The notes under the pieces were generated by a model. The model did no database searches and was not told where the DNA came from. It saw nothing but the letters and a program-made list of their open reading frames with translations. The translations under genes were made by a program, and so were the position numbers. DNA of 64,000 nt from Streptomyces galbus (GTDB taxonomy: Bacteria > Actinomycetota > Actinomycetes > Streptomycetales > Streptomycetaceae), in assembly GCF_005280195.1 (NCBI RefSeq), contig NZ_SZPR01000036.1:1-64000 (forward strand). The letters are read 5' to 3'. Numbering within the stretch: the stretch's first letter is position 1; each line of letters opens with the position of its first letter. Shown one piece after another: positions 34,817 to 43,170 of the stretch.

Positions 34817-35758
34817 GTGCTGGAACGGCTGAACGAGGCCATGGAGCACATCGAGCGTCACCTCGGCGGGGACGTCGACGTGTCGGCGCTGGCGCGGATC
34901 ACGCTCACGTCGGAGTACCACTTCAGGCGACTGTTCTCGTCACTGGCCGGGATGCCGCTCTCGGAGTACGTCCGCCGGCGCCGGCTCACCGTCGCGGCGG
35001 CGGACGTGCTGGACGGCGACGGGACCCTGCTGGAGGTCGCGCTCCGCCACGGCTACGGCTCGGCGGAGGCGTTCGCCCGGGCGTTCCGCGCCGTCCACGG
35101 TGTCGGCCCGGGGGAGGCGCGGCGGACCGGTGCCGCGGTGAACTCGCAACCCCGGCTGTCCTTCCGCCTCACCGTCGAAGGGAACAGCTCCATGCGCTAC
35201 CGCATCGTGACGAAGGAAGCCTTCCGGGTCGTCGGCAAGAAGGCCCGGGTCCCGCTGGTGTACGAGGGGGTCAACCCGCACATCGCCGAGTTCCTCCGCG
35301 GCATCCCGCCGGAGACGACGCGGCGGATCACCGGCCTCTCCGACCAGGACCCCGAGGGGCTGGTGTCGGCGACCGTACGACTGTCGGACGACTTCGAGGA
35401 GGGCGGCGCACTCGACCACTACCACGCTGTGGTGACGGGGGCGGCCGACGTGCCCGCGGACCTCGACGTACTGGACTGCCCGGCCGGCACCTGGGCCGTG
35501 TTCGAGAACACCGGACCCTTCCCGCAGGCACTGCAGCAGATGTGGGCCGACGTGGCCGCCCACTGGGTCCCGTCCAACCCCTACGAGTACCGGCCGGGTC
35601 CGGAGATCCTGCGCACCCGGCCGTGCCGGGACGACCCGGCCCGGTCCGACGCGCAGTTGTGGATACCCGTGACCCGCACCGCCCCCCGCCCCGAGGTCGG
35701 ACCGACCTGGGGTCGGATCGACCTGAGGCCCGATCGACCTGAGGTCAGATCGACCTGA
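34817..35758 (+). CDS. AraC-family regulator with GyrI-like effector domain
   Basis: 313 aa from GTG 34817 with AGGAGG at ideal spacing. The N-terminal AraC domain (VLERLNEAMEHIERHLGG, DVSALARITLTSEYHFRRLF, LLEVALRHGYGSAEAFARAF) is followed by a GyrI/Rob-like effector-binding domain (residues ~125-305; MRYRIVTKEAFRVVGKKARV, WAVFENTGPFPQALQQMWAD). These regulators bind drugs or other amphipathic ligands. The last codons are built from a 16-bp tandem repeat, and the stop overlaps the convergent esterase gene by 14 bases. Confidence 0.88.
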   Translation: MLERLNEAMEHIERHLGGDVDVSALARITLTSEYHFRRLFSSLAGMPLSEYVRRRRLTVAAADVLDGDGTLLEVALRHGYGSAEAFARAFRAVHGVGPGEARRTGAAVNSQPRLSFRLTVEGNSSMRYRIVTKEAFRVVGKKARVPLVYEGVNPHIAEFLRGIPPETTRRITGLSDQDPEGLVSATVRLSDDFEEGGALDHYHAVVTGAADVPADLDVLDCPAGTWAVFENTGPFPQALQQMWADVAAHWVPSNPYEYRPGPEILRTRPCRDDPARSDAQLWIPVTRTAPRPEVGPTWGRIDLRPDRPEVRST

Positions 35759-35760
35759 GG
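35716..35760. repeat. 16-bp tandem repeat at overlapping gene ends
   Basis: Three copies of GATCGACCTGAGG plus three variable bases, at 35716, 35732 and 35748, with a degenerate fourth copy upstream. The array encodes the C-termini of both convergent genes, whose stops lie inside it (35756-35758 plus; 35745-35747 minus). Confidence 0.8.
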
Positions 35761-36695
35761 ACCCGGACTCGGTCGGCGAGGGCGCGCCGGGCGACGTCCG
35801 AGTCGTAGGCGATGGAGTCGAACTCGTGCGGGGCGCCGGGGTGCAGGTGGAACTCCACCGGCACCCCGGCCCGGCCGAGTTTCATGGCGTAGGCCGTGTC
35901 CTCGTCGCGGAACACGTCCAGTTGACCGACCTCGATGTAGGCGGGCGGCAGACCGGTGGCGTCCTCGAGCCGGGCCGGGGCCGCCGTCGCCGGGACGTCG
36001 GGCCCGCCCGCGGCCTCACCGAGCAGCGCCGGCCAGGCGGTGCGGCTGTCGTCGTAGGACCACAGCAGGTAGGGCGCGATGTGCGGGTCGGGGGTGCCGG
36101 TGCGGTCGTCGAGCATCGGCATGAGCAGGATCTGGCGCGCGATCCCCGGGCCGCCGCGTTCACGGGCGAGGATCGTCAGCGCCGCCGCCATGCCACCCCC
36201 GGCGCTGTCGCCCATCACCCCGATCCGTCGCGGGTCGACGCCGAGTTCGGCGGCGTGCCCGTGCAGCCAGCGCAGCGCCGCGTAGGCGTCCTCCAGCGGA
36301 GTGGGAAAGGGGTGTTCGGGGGCCCGGCGGTACTCGACCGACAGCATCGGCACGCCGCTGGCGGAGACGTAGCGGGCGACGGGCCCGTCGAACAGGTCGA
36401 TGTGGCCGAAGATGTACCCGCCGCCGTGGAAGAACAGCACGGCGGCGCCCACGTCCGCGCCTTCCTTGGCGTACCAGCGCATCCTGATCCGGGCGCCGTC
36501 GTCCGCGGTCGCGTGGTGCTCGCTGGTCACGACGTCGGCCGGGATCGGCTGCGCCGTCCCCGCGGCGCCGATGATCGGCTCCCACAGGGCGCGGCGGGCC
36601 GCGACGTCGCCCACCGCCGGTGGGGTGGCCGCCGCCATCGCACCGGCCATCGGGGCCAGCGCCGCGGCGATCTCGAGGTCCAGGCTGAGTGCCAT
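35745..36695 (-). CDS. HSL-family alpha/beta-hydrolase (esterase/lipase)
   Basis: 316 aa. The hormone-sensitive-lipase motifs are clear: VLFFHGGGYIFGH (oxyanion hole HGGG), VMGDSAGGGMAAAL (nucleophile Ser), DVFRDEDTAYAMKLGRAGV (Asp) and HPGAPHEFD (His). It hydrolyses short-chain esters in the cytoplasm. It lies 24 bases downstream of the quinone oxidoreductase on the same strand, so it is probably co-transcribed with it and under the same MarR-type operators. Confidence 0.9.
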   Translation of the reverse strand: MALSLDLEIAAALAPMAGAMAAATPPAVGDVAARRALWEPIIGAAGTAQPIPADVVTSEHHATADDGARIRMRWYAKEGADVGAAVLFFHGGGYIFGHIDLFDGPVARYVSASGVPMLSVEYRRAPEHPFPTPLEDAYAALRWLHGHAAELGVDPRRIGVMGDSAGGGMAAALTILARERGGPGIARQILLMPMLDDRTGTPDPHIAPYLLWSYDDSRTAWPALLGEAAGGPDVPATAAPARLEDATGLPPAYIEVGQLDVFRDEDTAYAMKLGRAGVPVEFHLHPGAPHEFDSIAYDSDVARRALADRVRVLRSI

Positions 36696-36719
36696 GGCCC
36701 TGTCCTTTCGGTGGAGGTG

Positions 36720-37664
36720 TCAGACGGCGGACGGGACGACGACGACCTTGCCGTGCACGCCGCCCTCGGCGGCCCGGGCGTGCAGCGCGGGCAGCTCGGC
36801 GAGCGGCAGGCGCTCGGCGACGTCGACGCGCAGCTCGTCACGGTCGACCGACGCCACGAGCTCGGCCAGTTGGCCGGCGTCGCTGCGGACGAACAGGTCG
36901 ATGCCGCGCACCCCGCGCTCCTCGTCGCTCGGGGCGGGCATCCACACCGTGGTGTTCACGAGGACGCCGCCGGGCTTGACCAGGGTGAGCAGCGCGGCCA
37001 GTTCGGCCGGGTCGACCGGGGCCAGGTTGAGCGCGAGGTCGACCGGCTCGGTCACCGCCGCGGTCAGGCCGGTGGTGGTGTGGTCGACGACCTCGTCGGC
37101 GCCGGCGGCCCTGACCGCTTCGCCGCTGCGGGGGCTGGCCGTGGCGATGACATGGGCACCGGCGCTCTTGGCCAGCTGGACGGCGTAGCCGCCCACCGCG
37201 CCGCCGGCGCCGTTGACCAGCACGCGCTGCCCGGCCGCCAGCCCGCCGTGCTCGAACAGTGCCTGGTACGCGGTCAGGCCCACCAGGGGCAGCGCGGCGG
37301 CGTCGGCCAGGGGGACGCTCTTGGGCGCCGCCGTCAGCACCTCGGCCGGCGCGAGGACGTACTCGGCGGCGGCCCCCGGGCCGTTCATCGGCAGGAAGCC
37401 GACGACGTCGTCGCCGATCGCCACGCCCTCGACGCCCTCACCGAGCGCGTCGACCGTGCCCGCGACGTCGATACCGGGGGTGTGGGGCAGCGCCACCGGG
37501 ATGGGGCCCTGCATGAAGCCGCCGCGGATGTTGGCGTCGACGGGGTTGAACGAGGTCGCCGCGACGCGGACGCGGACCTCGCCGGGGCCGGGGACGGGTT
37601 GTTCCACGTCCTCGTGACGCAGGACGCCGGGGTCGCCGTACTCGTGGAAACGCACTGCCTTCAT
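36720..37664 (-). CDS. Zinc-type alcohol dehydrogenase-like NADPH:quinone oxidoreductase
   Basis: 314 aa, medium-chain dehydrogenase fold. MKAVRFHEYGDPGVLRHEDV opens a GroES-like domain (FNPVDANIRGG). The NADPH motif is VLVNGAGGAVGGYAVQLAKS. The structural and catalytic zinc cysteines are absent, as expected for QOR-type enzymes. It would reduce quinones or enones with NADPH. Two TTCGAATTCGAA operators lie about 95-145 bases upstream of its start. Confidence 0.9.
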   Translation of the reverse strand: MKAVRFHEYGDPGVLRHEDVEQPVPGPGEVRVRVAATSFNPVDANIRGGFMQGPIPVALPHTPGIDVAGTVDALGEGVEGVAIGDDVVGFLPMNGPGAAAEYVLAPAEVLTAAPKSVPLADAAALPLVGLTAYQALFEHGGLAAGQRVLVNGAGGAVGGYAVQLAKSAGAHVIATASPRSGEAVRAAGADEVVDHTTTGLTAAVTEPVDLALNLAPVDPAELAALLTLVKPGGVLVNTTVWMPAPSDEERGVRGIDLFVRSDAGQLAELVASVDRDELRVDVAERLPLAELPALHARAAEGGVHGKVVVVPSAV

Positions 37665-37754
37665 GTCGGTTCACACCTTCACTGCGGTTGGAGTTGGAGC
37701 TGGAGGTTGGAGGTGGAGCGGGGGCCGGGGGTGCTGCGTGCTGCAGCGGCCCGG

Positions 37755-37774
37755 TTACTTCGAATTCGAAGCAA
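37755..37774. promoter_or_regulatory. TTCGAATTCGAA operator, copy 1
   Basis: TTACTTCGAATTCGAAGCAA; perfect palindromic core CTTCGAATTCGAAG at 37758-37771. It lies upstream of the quinone oxidoreductase and downstream of the FMN reductase stop. The same core recurs at 37794 and just upstream of the MarR gene at 38762. Confidence 0.8.
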
Positions 37775-37793
37775 CTGATGAGGAGACTACCTC

Positions 37794-37811
37794 TGCTTCG
37801 AATTCGAAGCA
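37794..37811. promoter_or_regulatory. TTCGAATTCGAA operator, copy 2
   Basis: TGCTTCGAATTCGAAGCA, an 18-bp perfect palindrome, 38 bases centre-to-centre from copy 1. That is about 3.6 helical turns, so two dimers could bind on nearby faces. Confidence 0.8.
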
Positions 37812-37822
37812 AGTGGGGTCGG

Positions 37823-38479
37823 TCATCGCCGGTGCGCGCGCATCGCCGCCGCCAGTTCGGAGGCGGCTCGGTCGATGCGGGCGTGCAGGCCGTCCCCGTC
37901 CCCGCTCTCGTCCCCGTCGCCGGGAGCCGTGGGCTGCCGGTCGGAGGGATCGGTGGGGACGGAGGGGTCGGCGGGGCCGGCTGGGTCGGTGGGGACGGAG
38001 GGGTCGGCGGGGCCGGCGAAGACGGTCGTGGGCACCGGGCGCGTGTGCACGTCGGTCAGCCGTCCACGCACGACCCGTACGAGGCCGGGCGGCCGGCGCC
38101 ACGAGCTGCTGCTGAGCGCGAGGAGCACCGGCATGCCCGAGAGGACCCCGTCCCCGAGGACGGCGAAGAACGCGTCGAACACCTCGCTCGGCGACGCGGC
38201 CACCACCGGGGTCGCCACCACCAGTCCGTCGGCCGCCACGACCGCGGCGATCGCCTCGCGCAGGTCGAGGCCGACGCGGCCGTGGGTGGTGTGGTGGGCG
38301 AGGTCGACCGCGAGCCGGTGCAGCTCCACCACTTCCACGTCGGCCCGCGCGCCGCCGGCCGCCAGCGCCCGGCACACGGCCTCCGCGACGCGGTCCGCGA
38401 GCAGGCGCGTCGGCCCCGGACGGCCGACACCGGCGCTCACGACGGCCAGGGCCACCGGGCTCCACGCGGCGGTGCTCAC
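37823..38479 (-). CDS. NADPH-dependent FMN reductase (CE1759-like)
   Basis: 218 aa from a GTG at 38479. It begins VALAVVSAGVGRPGPTRLLA, followed by LVVATPVVAASPSEVFDAFF and GMPVLLALSSSSWRRP, which match NADPH-dependent FMN reductases that supply reduced flavin to luciferase-like monooxygenases. No such monooxygenase is adjacent. Near the C-terminus a 12-residue unit (GPADPSVPTDPA) is duplicated in tandem, encoded by a perfect 30-bp DNA repeat. The start is uncertain: an upstream ATG at 38545 exists, but 38479 couples to a small ORF by GTGA overlap. Confidence 0.72.
   Translation of the reverse strand: MSTAAWSPVALAVVSAGVGRPGPTRLLADRVAEAVCRALAAGGARADVEVVELHRLAVDLAHHTTHGRVGLDLREAIAAVVAADGLVVATPVVAASPSEVFDAFFAVLGDGVLSGMPVLLALSSSSWRRPPGLVRVVRGRLTDVHTRPVPTTVFAGPADPSVPTDPAGPADPSVPTDPSDRQPTAPGDGDESGDGDGLHARIDRAASELAAAMRAHRR
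37951..38016. repeat. Two perfect 30-bp direct repeats, period 36, within the FMN reductase gene
   Basis: Copies at 37951-37980 and 37987-38016 are identical. The 36-bp period keeps the reading frame and adds 12 residues, so it looks like an in-frame tandem duplication. Confidence 0.9.
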
Positions 38480-38592
38480 CCCGGTCCCGGGGTCACGCCG
38501 CGCCCACCGGCCGCCCCGGCGTCGGGCGGGGCGCCGCCGGACCACTTGTGCTGCTGCTGGTCCTCACGGTGCGCGAGGCGGGGGATGCCCAT
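38476..38592 (-). CDS. Possible small protein coupled to FMN reductase
   Basis: 38 aa from ATG 38592 (MGIPRLAHREDQQQHKWSGG opening), with GAGGAC upstream. Its stop overlaps the reductase GTG (GTGA). No family is recognised, and the tail is only Gly/Pro/Ala. It may be a leader for translational coupling or a chance frame. Confidence 0.25.
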   Translation of the reverse strand: MGIPRLAHREDQQQHKWSGGAPPDAGAAGGRGVTPGPG

Positions 38593-38730
38593 GGCAGGTC
38601 CTCGGGATGTGCGGGCGGCGGCGCCGTCCTTCTTCCCCCCACCCTGCGTCGCAGCGCTGCCCGGTCTCCATGCGCCGCGGTGCTCAGTAGGGCTCAACGC
38701 TGCTCACCCAGGACGCCCGGGACCCTACGT

Positions 38731-38749
38731 CTCTTCGAATTCGAAGCAG
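38731..38749. promoter_or_regulatory. TTCGAATTCGAA operator, copy 3 (MarR autoregulation)
   Basis: CTCTTCGAATTCGAAGCAG, core CTTCGAATTCGAAG at 38733-38746. It ends 13 bases before the MarR start codon, so binding would block transcription or ribosome access of the regulator gene. Confidence 0.8.
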
Positions 38750-38761
38750 TAGAATCCGGGC

Positions 38762-39265
38762 ATGTCTCATGCGCCGCCGTCCCTCGATCCCGTGCAGCTC
38801 GGTGCCTACTTCGACCTCATCGAGGTGACCAGCCTGCTCCGGCACGCCGTCGAGCAGCAACTCCGCGAGAGCGGCGACCTGAGCTACGTGCAGTTCCAGC
38901 TCCTGGCCCGCCTCGGGGACTCGCCGACGGGCAGCCACCGCATGACCGACCTCGCCGACGGGGTGGTCTACAGCCGCAGCGGACTGACGTACCAGGTGGG
39001 CCTGCTCGAGAAGGAGGGACTCGTCGTCCGCGCTCCCTCGCCGGACGACGAGCGGAGCGTCACCGTCACCCTCACCGACGCCGGGCGTGAGCTGCTCGCG
39101 AAGGTGCTGCCCGGGCATGTCGAGGTGGTCAGCGGCCTCCTGTTCGCGCCGCTCTCGCACGACGAGGTCAGCGCCCTCGCCGGCCTGCTGGCGCCGGTAC
39201 GCGAGCACATGCGCGCGACGCCGCCCCGCTCGGCCGCGTCGCGCCGCCGCAAGGGTGGGGCATAG
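38762..39265 (+). CDS. MarR-family regulator of the TTCGAATTCGAA regulon
   Basis: 167 aa. The winged helix is visible as HRMTDLADGVVYSRSGLTYQ with the wing SPDDERSVTVTLTDAGRELL. A basic tail ends SRRRKGG. A perfect TTCGAATTCGAA site lies directly before its start, and two more lie before the quinone oxidoreductase/esterase pair, so it most likely represses itself and those genes, perhaps in response to quinone or electrophile stress. The FMN reductase gene lies between, in the opposite direction. Confidence 0.88.
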   Translation: MSHAPPSLDPVQLGAYFDLIEVTSLLRHAVEQQLRESGDLSYVQFQLLARLGDSPTGSHRMTDLADGVVYSRSGLTYQVGLLEKEGLVVRAPSPDDERSVTVTLTDAGRELLAKVLPGHVEVVSGLLFAPLSHDEVSALAGLLAPVREHMRATPPRSAASRRRKGGA

Positions 39266-39319
39266 GCGCGGCGGGCGCGGGGCGCGAAGCGCAGGGCGGG
39301 CCACGGGGGCGGCGGCGGT

Positions 39320-39400
39320 CCGGGAGGCCCCTGTCGGCCCAGTAGGGCCCTACTAGCCCTGTCGACCTGCCGACCCTGTCGGCCCTGTCAGCTCTGTCGG
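39320..39400. repeat. Degenerate CCTGTCGGC tandem repeat with a 14-bp palindrome
   Basis: Six or seven loose copies of CCTGTCGGC/CCTGTCAGC spaced about 9 bases apart. They surround AGTAGGGCCCTACT (39341-39354), which could act as a weak hairpin between the convergent MarR and AraC genes. The array runs into the last codons of the AraC gene. Confidence 0.5.
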
Positions 39401-40371
39401 CGTGCGAAGTGCGCCGGTGTCTCCCCGTACTGCCTTCTGAACGCGCGGATGAAGTGGCTGCTGTCGGTGAAGTGCCAGCGCGCGGCGGCCTCGGAGACGG
39501 TGAGGCGTGCTCCGCGAGCGGTCAGCGCCGCGGCTGCCTCCTCCAGGCGCCGACGGCGGATGTAGGTGCTGAACGACTCCTCTCCGCGCGCAAAGGCCCG
39601 TTGGAGGGTGCGCAGGGAGACGTGCAGGTGGGCGGCGACCGTGGCGGGGGAGAGGTCGGCGTCGGCGAGGCGGGCGTCGGCCAGGTCCCTGGCCGCCTGG
39701 GCCAGCGCCGGAGTGAAGGCGGGCTCACGGTCGTCGAAGTGGTCGAGGACCAGCCCCCTGGCCAGTTCGATCAGGGCGTTGCGGGACGCGTGCGCTGCGG
39801 CCGGGCCGAGGTGGCCCACGGTCCGCTGGACCATGGTGGTGTGCGCCATGAGGACCTGCGCCGCGGGCGAATCGGCCTGCCCCGCGCGGGGTCTGCCGGA
39901 GACCAGGGAGCGCAGGGCGTCGCCGGGAAAGATGAAGATGCGGTTGGCGCTGTCGGGCGTGGAGTGGAAGTGGTTCTCCTGCACGACGTGGTGCATGAAG
40001 TAGGTGCCGGCCGGCACGTGGGCGTCGCCGCCCTGGTCGTGCGGGTCCTCCAGGGTCAACGCGCCGCGCAGCCCGACGTAGAGCCTGATGTGGTCGTGCT
40101 CGTGCGTACCGACGGCCCGGGTGCTCAAGGACGAGGAGCCCTGGAACTCGTTGACCGCGGTGTCCTCCAGGGTCACCGAGCGCATCGTCCCCCGGAAGCC
40201 CTCGACCGTGGCGGCGCTGAACTCCGGCAGCGGGTACAGGTCCCCCATGCGGTCGGTCCAGGTGTCGGTGAACGACTCCCACGTCTCGCGGCCGCTGCCC
40301 GTGGAGTCGGCGTCGACGGTGAACGTACCCACTCGGCCGCCCGGACCCAGGAATCGCGGTCTGCTGCTCAT
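39388..40371 (-). CDS. AraC-family regulator (AraC_binding_2 type)
   Basis: 327 aa from ATG 40371, preceded by GGAGGACAC. The N-terminal cupin-like ligand domain (TRAVGTHEHDHIRLYVGLRG, GTYFMHHVVQENHF) precedes two helix-turn-helices (LSPATVAAHLHVSLRTLQRA and LTVSEAAARWHFTDSSHFIR). The divergent cupin gene at 40509 shares the promoter region and may be the target. Confidence 0.88.
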   Translation of the reverse strand: MSSRPRFLGPGGRVGTFTVDADSTGSGRETWESFTDTWTDRMGDLYPLPEFSAATVEGFRGTMRSVTLEDTAVNEFQGSSSLSTRAVGTHEHDHIRLYVGLRGALTLEDPHDQGGDAHVPAGTYFMHHVVQENHFHSTPDSANRIFIFPGDALRSLVSGRPRAGQADSPAAQVLMAHTTMVQRTVGHLGPAAAHASRNALIELARGLVLDHFDDREPAFTPALAQAARDLADARLADADLSPATVAAHLHVSLRTLQRAFARGEESFSTYIRRRRLEEAAAALTARGARLTVSEAAARWHFTDSSHFIRAFRRQYGETPAHFARRQS

Positions 40372-40508
40372 GTGTCCTCCGCGCCGGTGAACGTGTCGCC
40401 GGTGTCCCATCTGGTGTCGCCAACGTACATGCTTTCTCCGTGGGGCCGTTCCTACCCTTGGCGTACCGCGACGTAAATGATCTACCGCCGCCTGAGACGA
40501 GGACCGCG

Positions 40509-41009
40509 ATGCTTCCCGACGACGACCTGTCCCGATCGCTGACCGTGGCCGACCCCGACGACCCCGGCACGACGTACGTCTCACTCGTGGGCAACACGTA
40601 CGCCATGCTGGTCACCGGTGAGCAGACCAACGGCCGGTACTGCCTGATCGACATGCGTGTGCCCGACGGGGGCGGGCCGCCGCCGCACCGGCACGACTTC
40701 GAGGAGATGTTCACGATCCTCGAGGGCGAGATCGAGTTCACCTTCCGCGGCGAGAAGCACACGGTGCGGGCCGGGTCCACGATCAACGTCCCGGCCAACG
40801 CCCCGCACCACTTCCGCAACGTCTCCGGTGCGCCGGCCCGCATGCTGTGCATGTGCACCCCCGCGGGGCAGGACGAGTACTTCCTGCGCATCGGCGACGT
40901 CGTCGAGGGCAAGGACGCGCCGCCGCCGCGGCTGTCGGACGAGGAGCTCGCCGAACGCCGCCGCCGCGCGGCCGAGTTGGCCTCCACCTACCGAAGCGAG
41001 TTCCTGTAG
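40509..41009 (+). CDS. Cupin-domain protein
   Basis: 166 aa from ATG 40509 (GACGAGGA upstream). Cupin motif 1 is PPPHRHDFEEMFTILEGEIE with two His and a Glu for metal; motif 2 is NVPANAPHHFRNVSG. This single-domain cupin could be a small dioxygenase, isomerase or ligand-binding protein; the motifs do not say which. The ATPase gene starts 32 bases downstream, so they probably form an operon. Confidence 0.88.
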   Translation: MLPDDDLSRSLTVADPDDPGTTYVSLVGNTYAMLVTGEQTNGRYCLIDMRVPDGGGPPPHRHDFEEMFTILEGEIEFTFRGEKHTVRAGSTINVPANAPHHFRNVSGAPARMLCMCTPAGQDEYFLRIGDVVEGKDAPPPRLSDEELAERRRRAAELASTYRSEFL

Positions 41010-41041
41010 CCCGCGGGGCCGGCACGACCGGCAGCCCTGCC

Positions 41042-43099
41042 GTGGCCCTGTCCGGGGAGAGCCGATCGGCAGCGGTGGGACTGGCCGCCCGGCTGGCCGC
41101 GGCGCGCGCCGGTGCGCTGGTGGGACGGGAGCCCGAGCGGGCGCTGCTCGACCGGATGCTGACGGGCGCGGCGGACGCACCGCTCGTGGCCTACCTGCAC
41201 GGCCCCGGCGGCATCGGCAAGTCCGCGCTGCTGCGCTACGCGGCGTGGCAGGCCGCACGCACCGGCCGCCGCGTGGTGCACGTGGACGGCCGGTTCCTCG
41301 ACGGTGATCCGCGTCGGCTGGCGGAGGCCGCGGCTCCGGCGTGCGCCGAACCCGGAACGGTGCTGCTCATCGACACCTTCGAGCAGTGCCGGCCCCTGGA
41401 GGCGTGGCTGCGCGAGACGTTTCTGCCGCGGCTCGCCGACCACGCGCTCGTGATCCTGGCCGGCCGGGGCGCCCCCGACGCCGAGTGGACGCTCGACCCC
41501 GCTTGGGCGCACCTGTTCACCGCGTCGGCCGTACGGCCGCTCGACGCCGGCGGGTCCCACGCGCTGCTGGCCGCCCGGGGTGTCCCCGCCGAGCAGCGCG
41601 GCGCCTTCGTCGCGTTCGCCGGAGGCAGTCCGCTCGCCCTCTCGCTGGCCGCCTCCGTGCCCGCCGCGGCGCCCGGCGCCCCGTGGGAGCCGACCGGCGA
41701 CGTGCTGACGACCCTGGTCGAACGGCTGGTGGGCGACCTGCCCAGCGCCGTCCACCGCCGTGCCCTCGAGGTCGTCGCCCAGGCCTACGTCACGCGGGAG
41801 CCCCTGCTGCGCGCGGTCCTCGGCGACGAGGACACCGAGACGGTGTTCCCCTGGCTGCGGCAACAGCCGTACGTGGAGGTGACACCCGAAGGGCTGCACC
41901 CGCACGACGCCGTGCGGGCGACCCTCGCCGCCGACCTGCGCTGGCGGGACCCCGAGCGCTACGACGAGGTCCGCGTCCGCATCTCGCTCGCCGCCCTGCA
42001 GGCCGTCCGCGCCGCGACCGACGACGACGCGCTGCTGCGGGTCGCGGAGTGGATGTTCCTCTTCCGCCGCCGAGGGGGCCCGGACCACCTGTACGACTAC
42101 CGCGCCCACCCCCACATCGAGGACACGCCGCTCCGGCCCGAGGACGTGCCCGGCCTGGTGCGCATGGCCGAGGACGCGGAAGGCCCGGCATCGGCGGCGG
42201 CGGTCGCGCACTGGGTGGTCCGCCAGCCGGAGGCGTTCCGTGTCCACCGCCACGCGGGCTCCAGCGTGCCCGTGTCGTTCATGGCCGTCCTGCGGCTGGA
42301 CGCGCCACGTCCCGAGGACCGCGCCGCGGACCCGGTGATCGCGGCCGTCTGGGACCTCGTGGAGAGGGACGCACCCTTCGGGCCGGGCGAGCACCTGGGC
42401 ATCCGCCGCTTCGCGGTGCAGTCCGTCGGGCACCAGCGGCCCTCGCCCCTGATGGAGCTCATCAGCCGGCGCACCATCGGCGAGGAGATGCGCGCCCGGG
42501 GACGCGCGGTGACCTTCACCGTCTTCGAGGACGCCGACCGCTGGGGACGCTACCTCGCCGAGGCCGGCATGCCGCAGCTCGCGACCGTGGACGTCGGCGG
42601 GCGGCGGCAGCACGTCTTCGGCCGGGACTGGCGACGGCAGACGGTCGACCAGTGGGTCCGACACCGCGCCCGCAGCACGAGCACGCCCGTGACGACGTGG
42701 CCCCCGGCCTCCGCCACGAGTGACTCCGGCAGCCGGACGCCGCGCCCGGCGTTCACGGAAGGCGTGCTGGAGGCGCTGCGCACCTGGCACACACCCCGCG
42801 CGTTCGCCACCAGCGTCCTGCTGAACTCCCCGCTGGTGCCGCCCGGTTCGCCCGACCCGGTCGCGGACCTGCGCGACGCCGTCCTCACCGCCCTGGACGC
42901 GATCCAGACCGACCCCGCGGGCGTCAAGGCCCACGAGGCCCTCACCGCCACGTACATCACGGCCTCCCGCACCCACCGGAGCGCCGCCCGCCGCCTGGGC
43001 GTGCCCTACGGCACCTACCGCCGCCACCTCGCCCTGGCCAAGGAACGGCTCGTCGAAGAACTGCTGCGGGGTAGCGGGTCGGCGGCGGTGGAGGGCTGA
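41042..43099 (+). CDS. Large ATP-binding (STAND-like) regulator
   Basis: 685 aa if started at GTG 41042; a second GTG at 41075 is possible, and neither has a good ribosome-binding site. Walker A is GPGGIGKSALLR with Lys60; Walker B is TVLLIDTFEQ. The middle is alpha-helical. The C-terminus has a helix-turn-helix-like end (HRSAARRLGVPYGTYRRHLA) resembling sigma region 4. The order of NTPase, sensor and C-terminal HTH resembles MalT/LuxR-type STAND regulators, but it is not a standard LuxR. It may regulate its own cupin operon. Confidence 0.75.
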   Translation: MALSGESRSAAVGLAARLAAARAGALVGREPERALLDRMLTGAADAPLVAYLHGPGGIGKSALLRYAAWQAARTGRRVVHVDGRFLDGDPRRLAEAAAPACAEPGTVLLIDTFEQCRPLEAWLRETFLPRLADHALVILAGRGAPDAEWTLDPAWAHLFTASAVRPLDAGGSHALLAARGVPAEQRGAFVAFAGGSPLALSLAASVPAAAPGAPWEPTGDVLTTLVERLVGDLPSAVHRRALEVVAQAYVTREPLLRAVLGDEDTETVFPWLRQQPYVEVTPEGLHPHDAVRATLAADLRWRDPERYDEVRVRISLAALQAVRAATDDDALLRVAEWMFLFRRRGGPDHLYDYRAHPHIEDTPLRPEDVPGLVRMAEDAEGPASAAAVAHWVVRQPEAFRVHRHAGSSVPVSFMAVLRLDAPRPEDRAADPVIAAVWDLVERDAPFGPGEHLGIRRFAVQSVGHQRPSPLMELISRRTIGEEMRARGRAVTFTVFEDADRWGRYLAEAGMPQLATVDVGGRRQHVFGRDWRRQTVDQWVRHRARSTSTPVTTWPPASATSDSGSRTPRPAFTEGVLEALRTWHTPRAFATSVLLNSPLVPPGSPDPVADLRDAVLTALDAIQTDPAGVKAHEALTATYITASRTHRSAARRLGVPYGTYRRHLALAKERLVEELLRGSGSAAVEG

Positions 43100-43170
43100 C
43101 CCGATGGCGCCGTCCTGTCGGCGTTCCCCGACGCCGTCGTACGTCGCTCCTGGGCAGCCGTACGTCGTCG

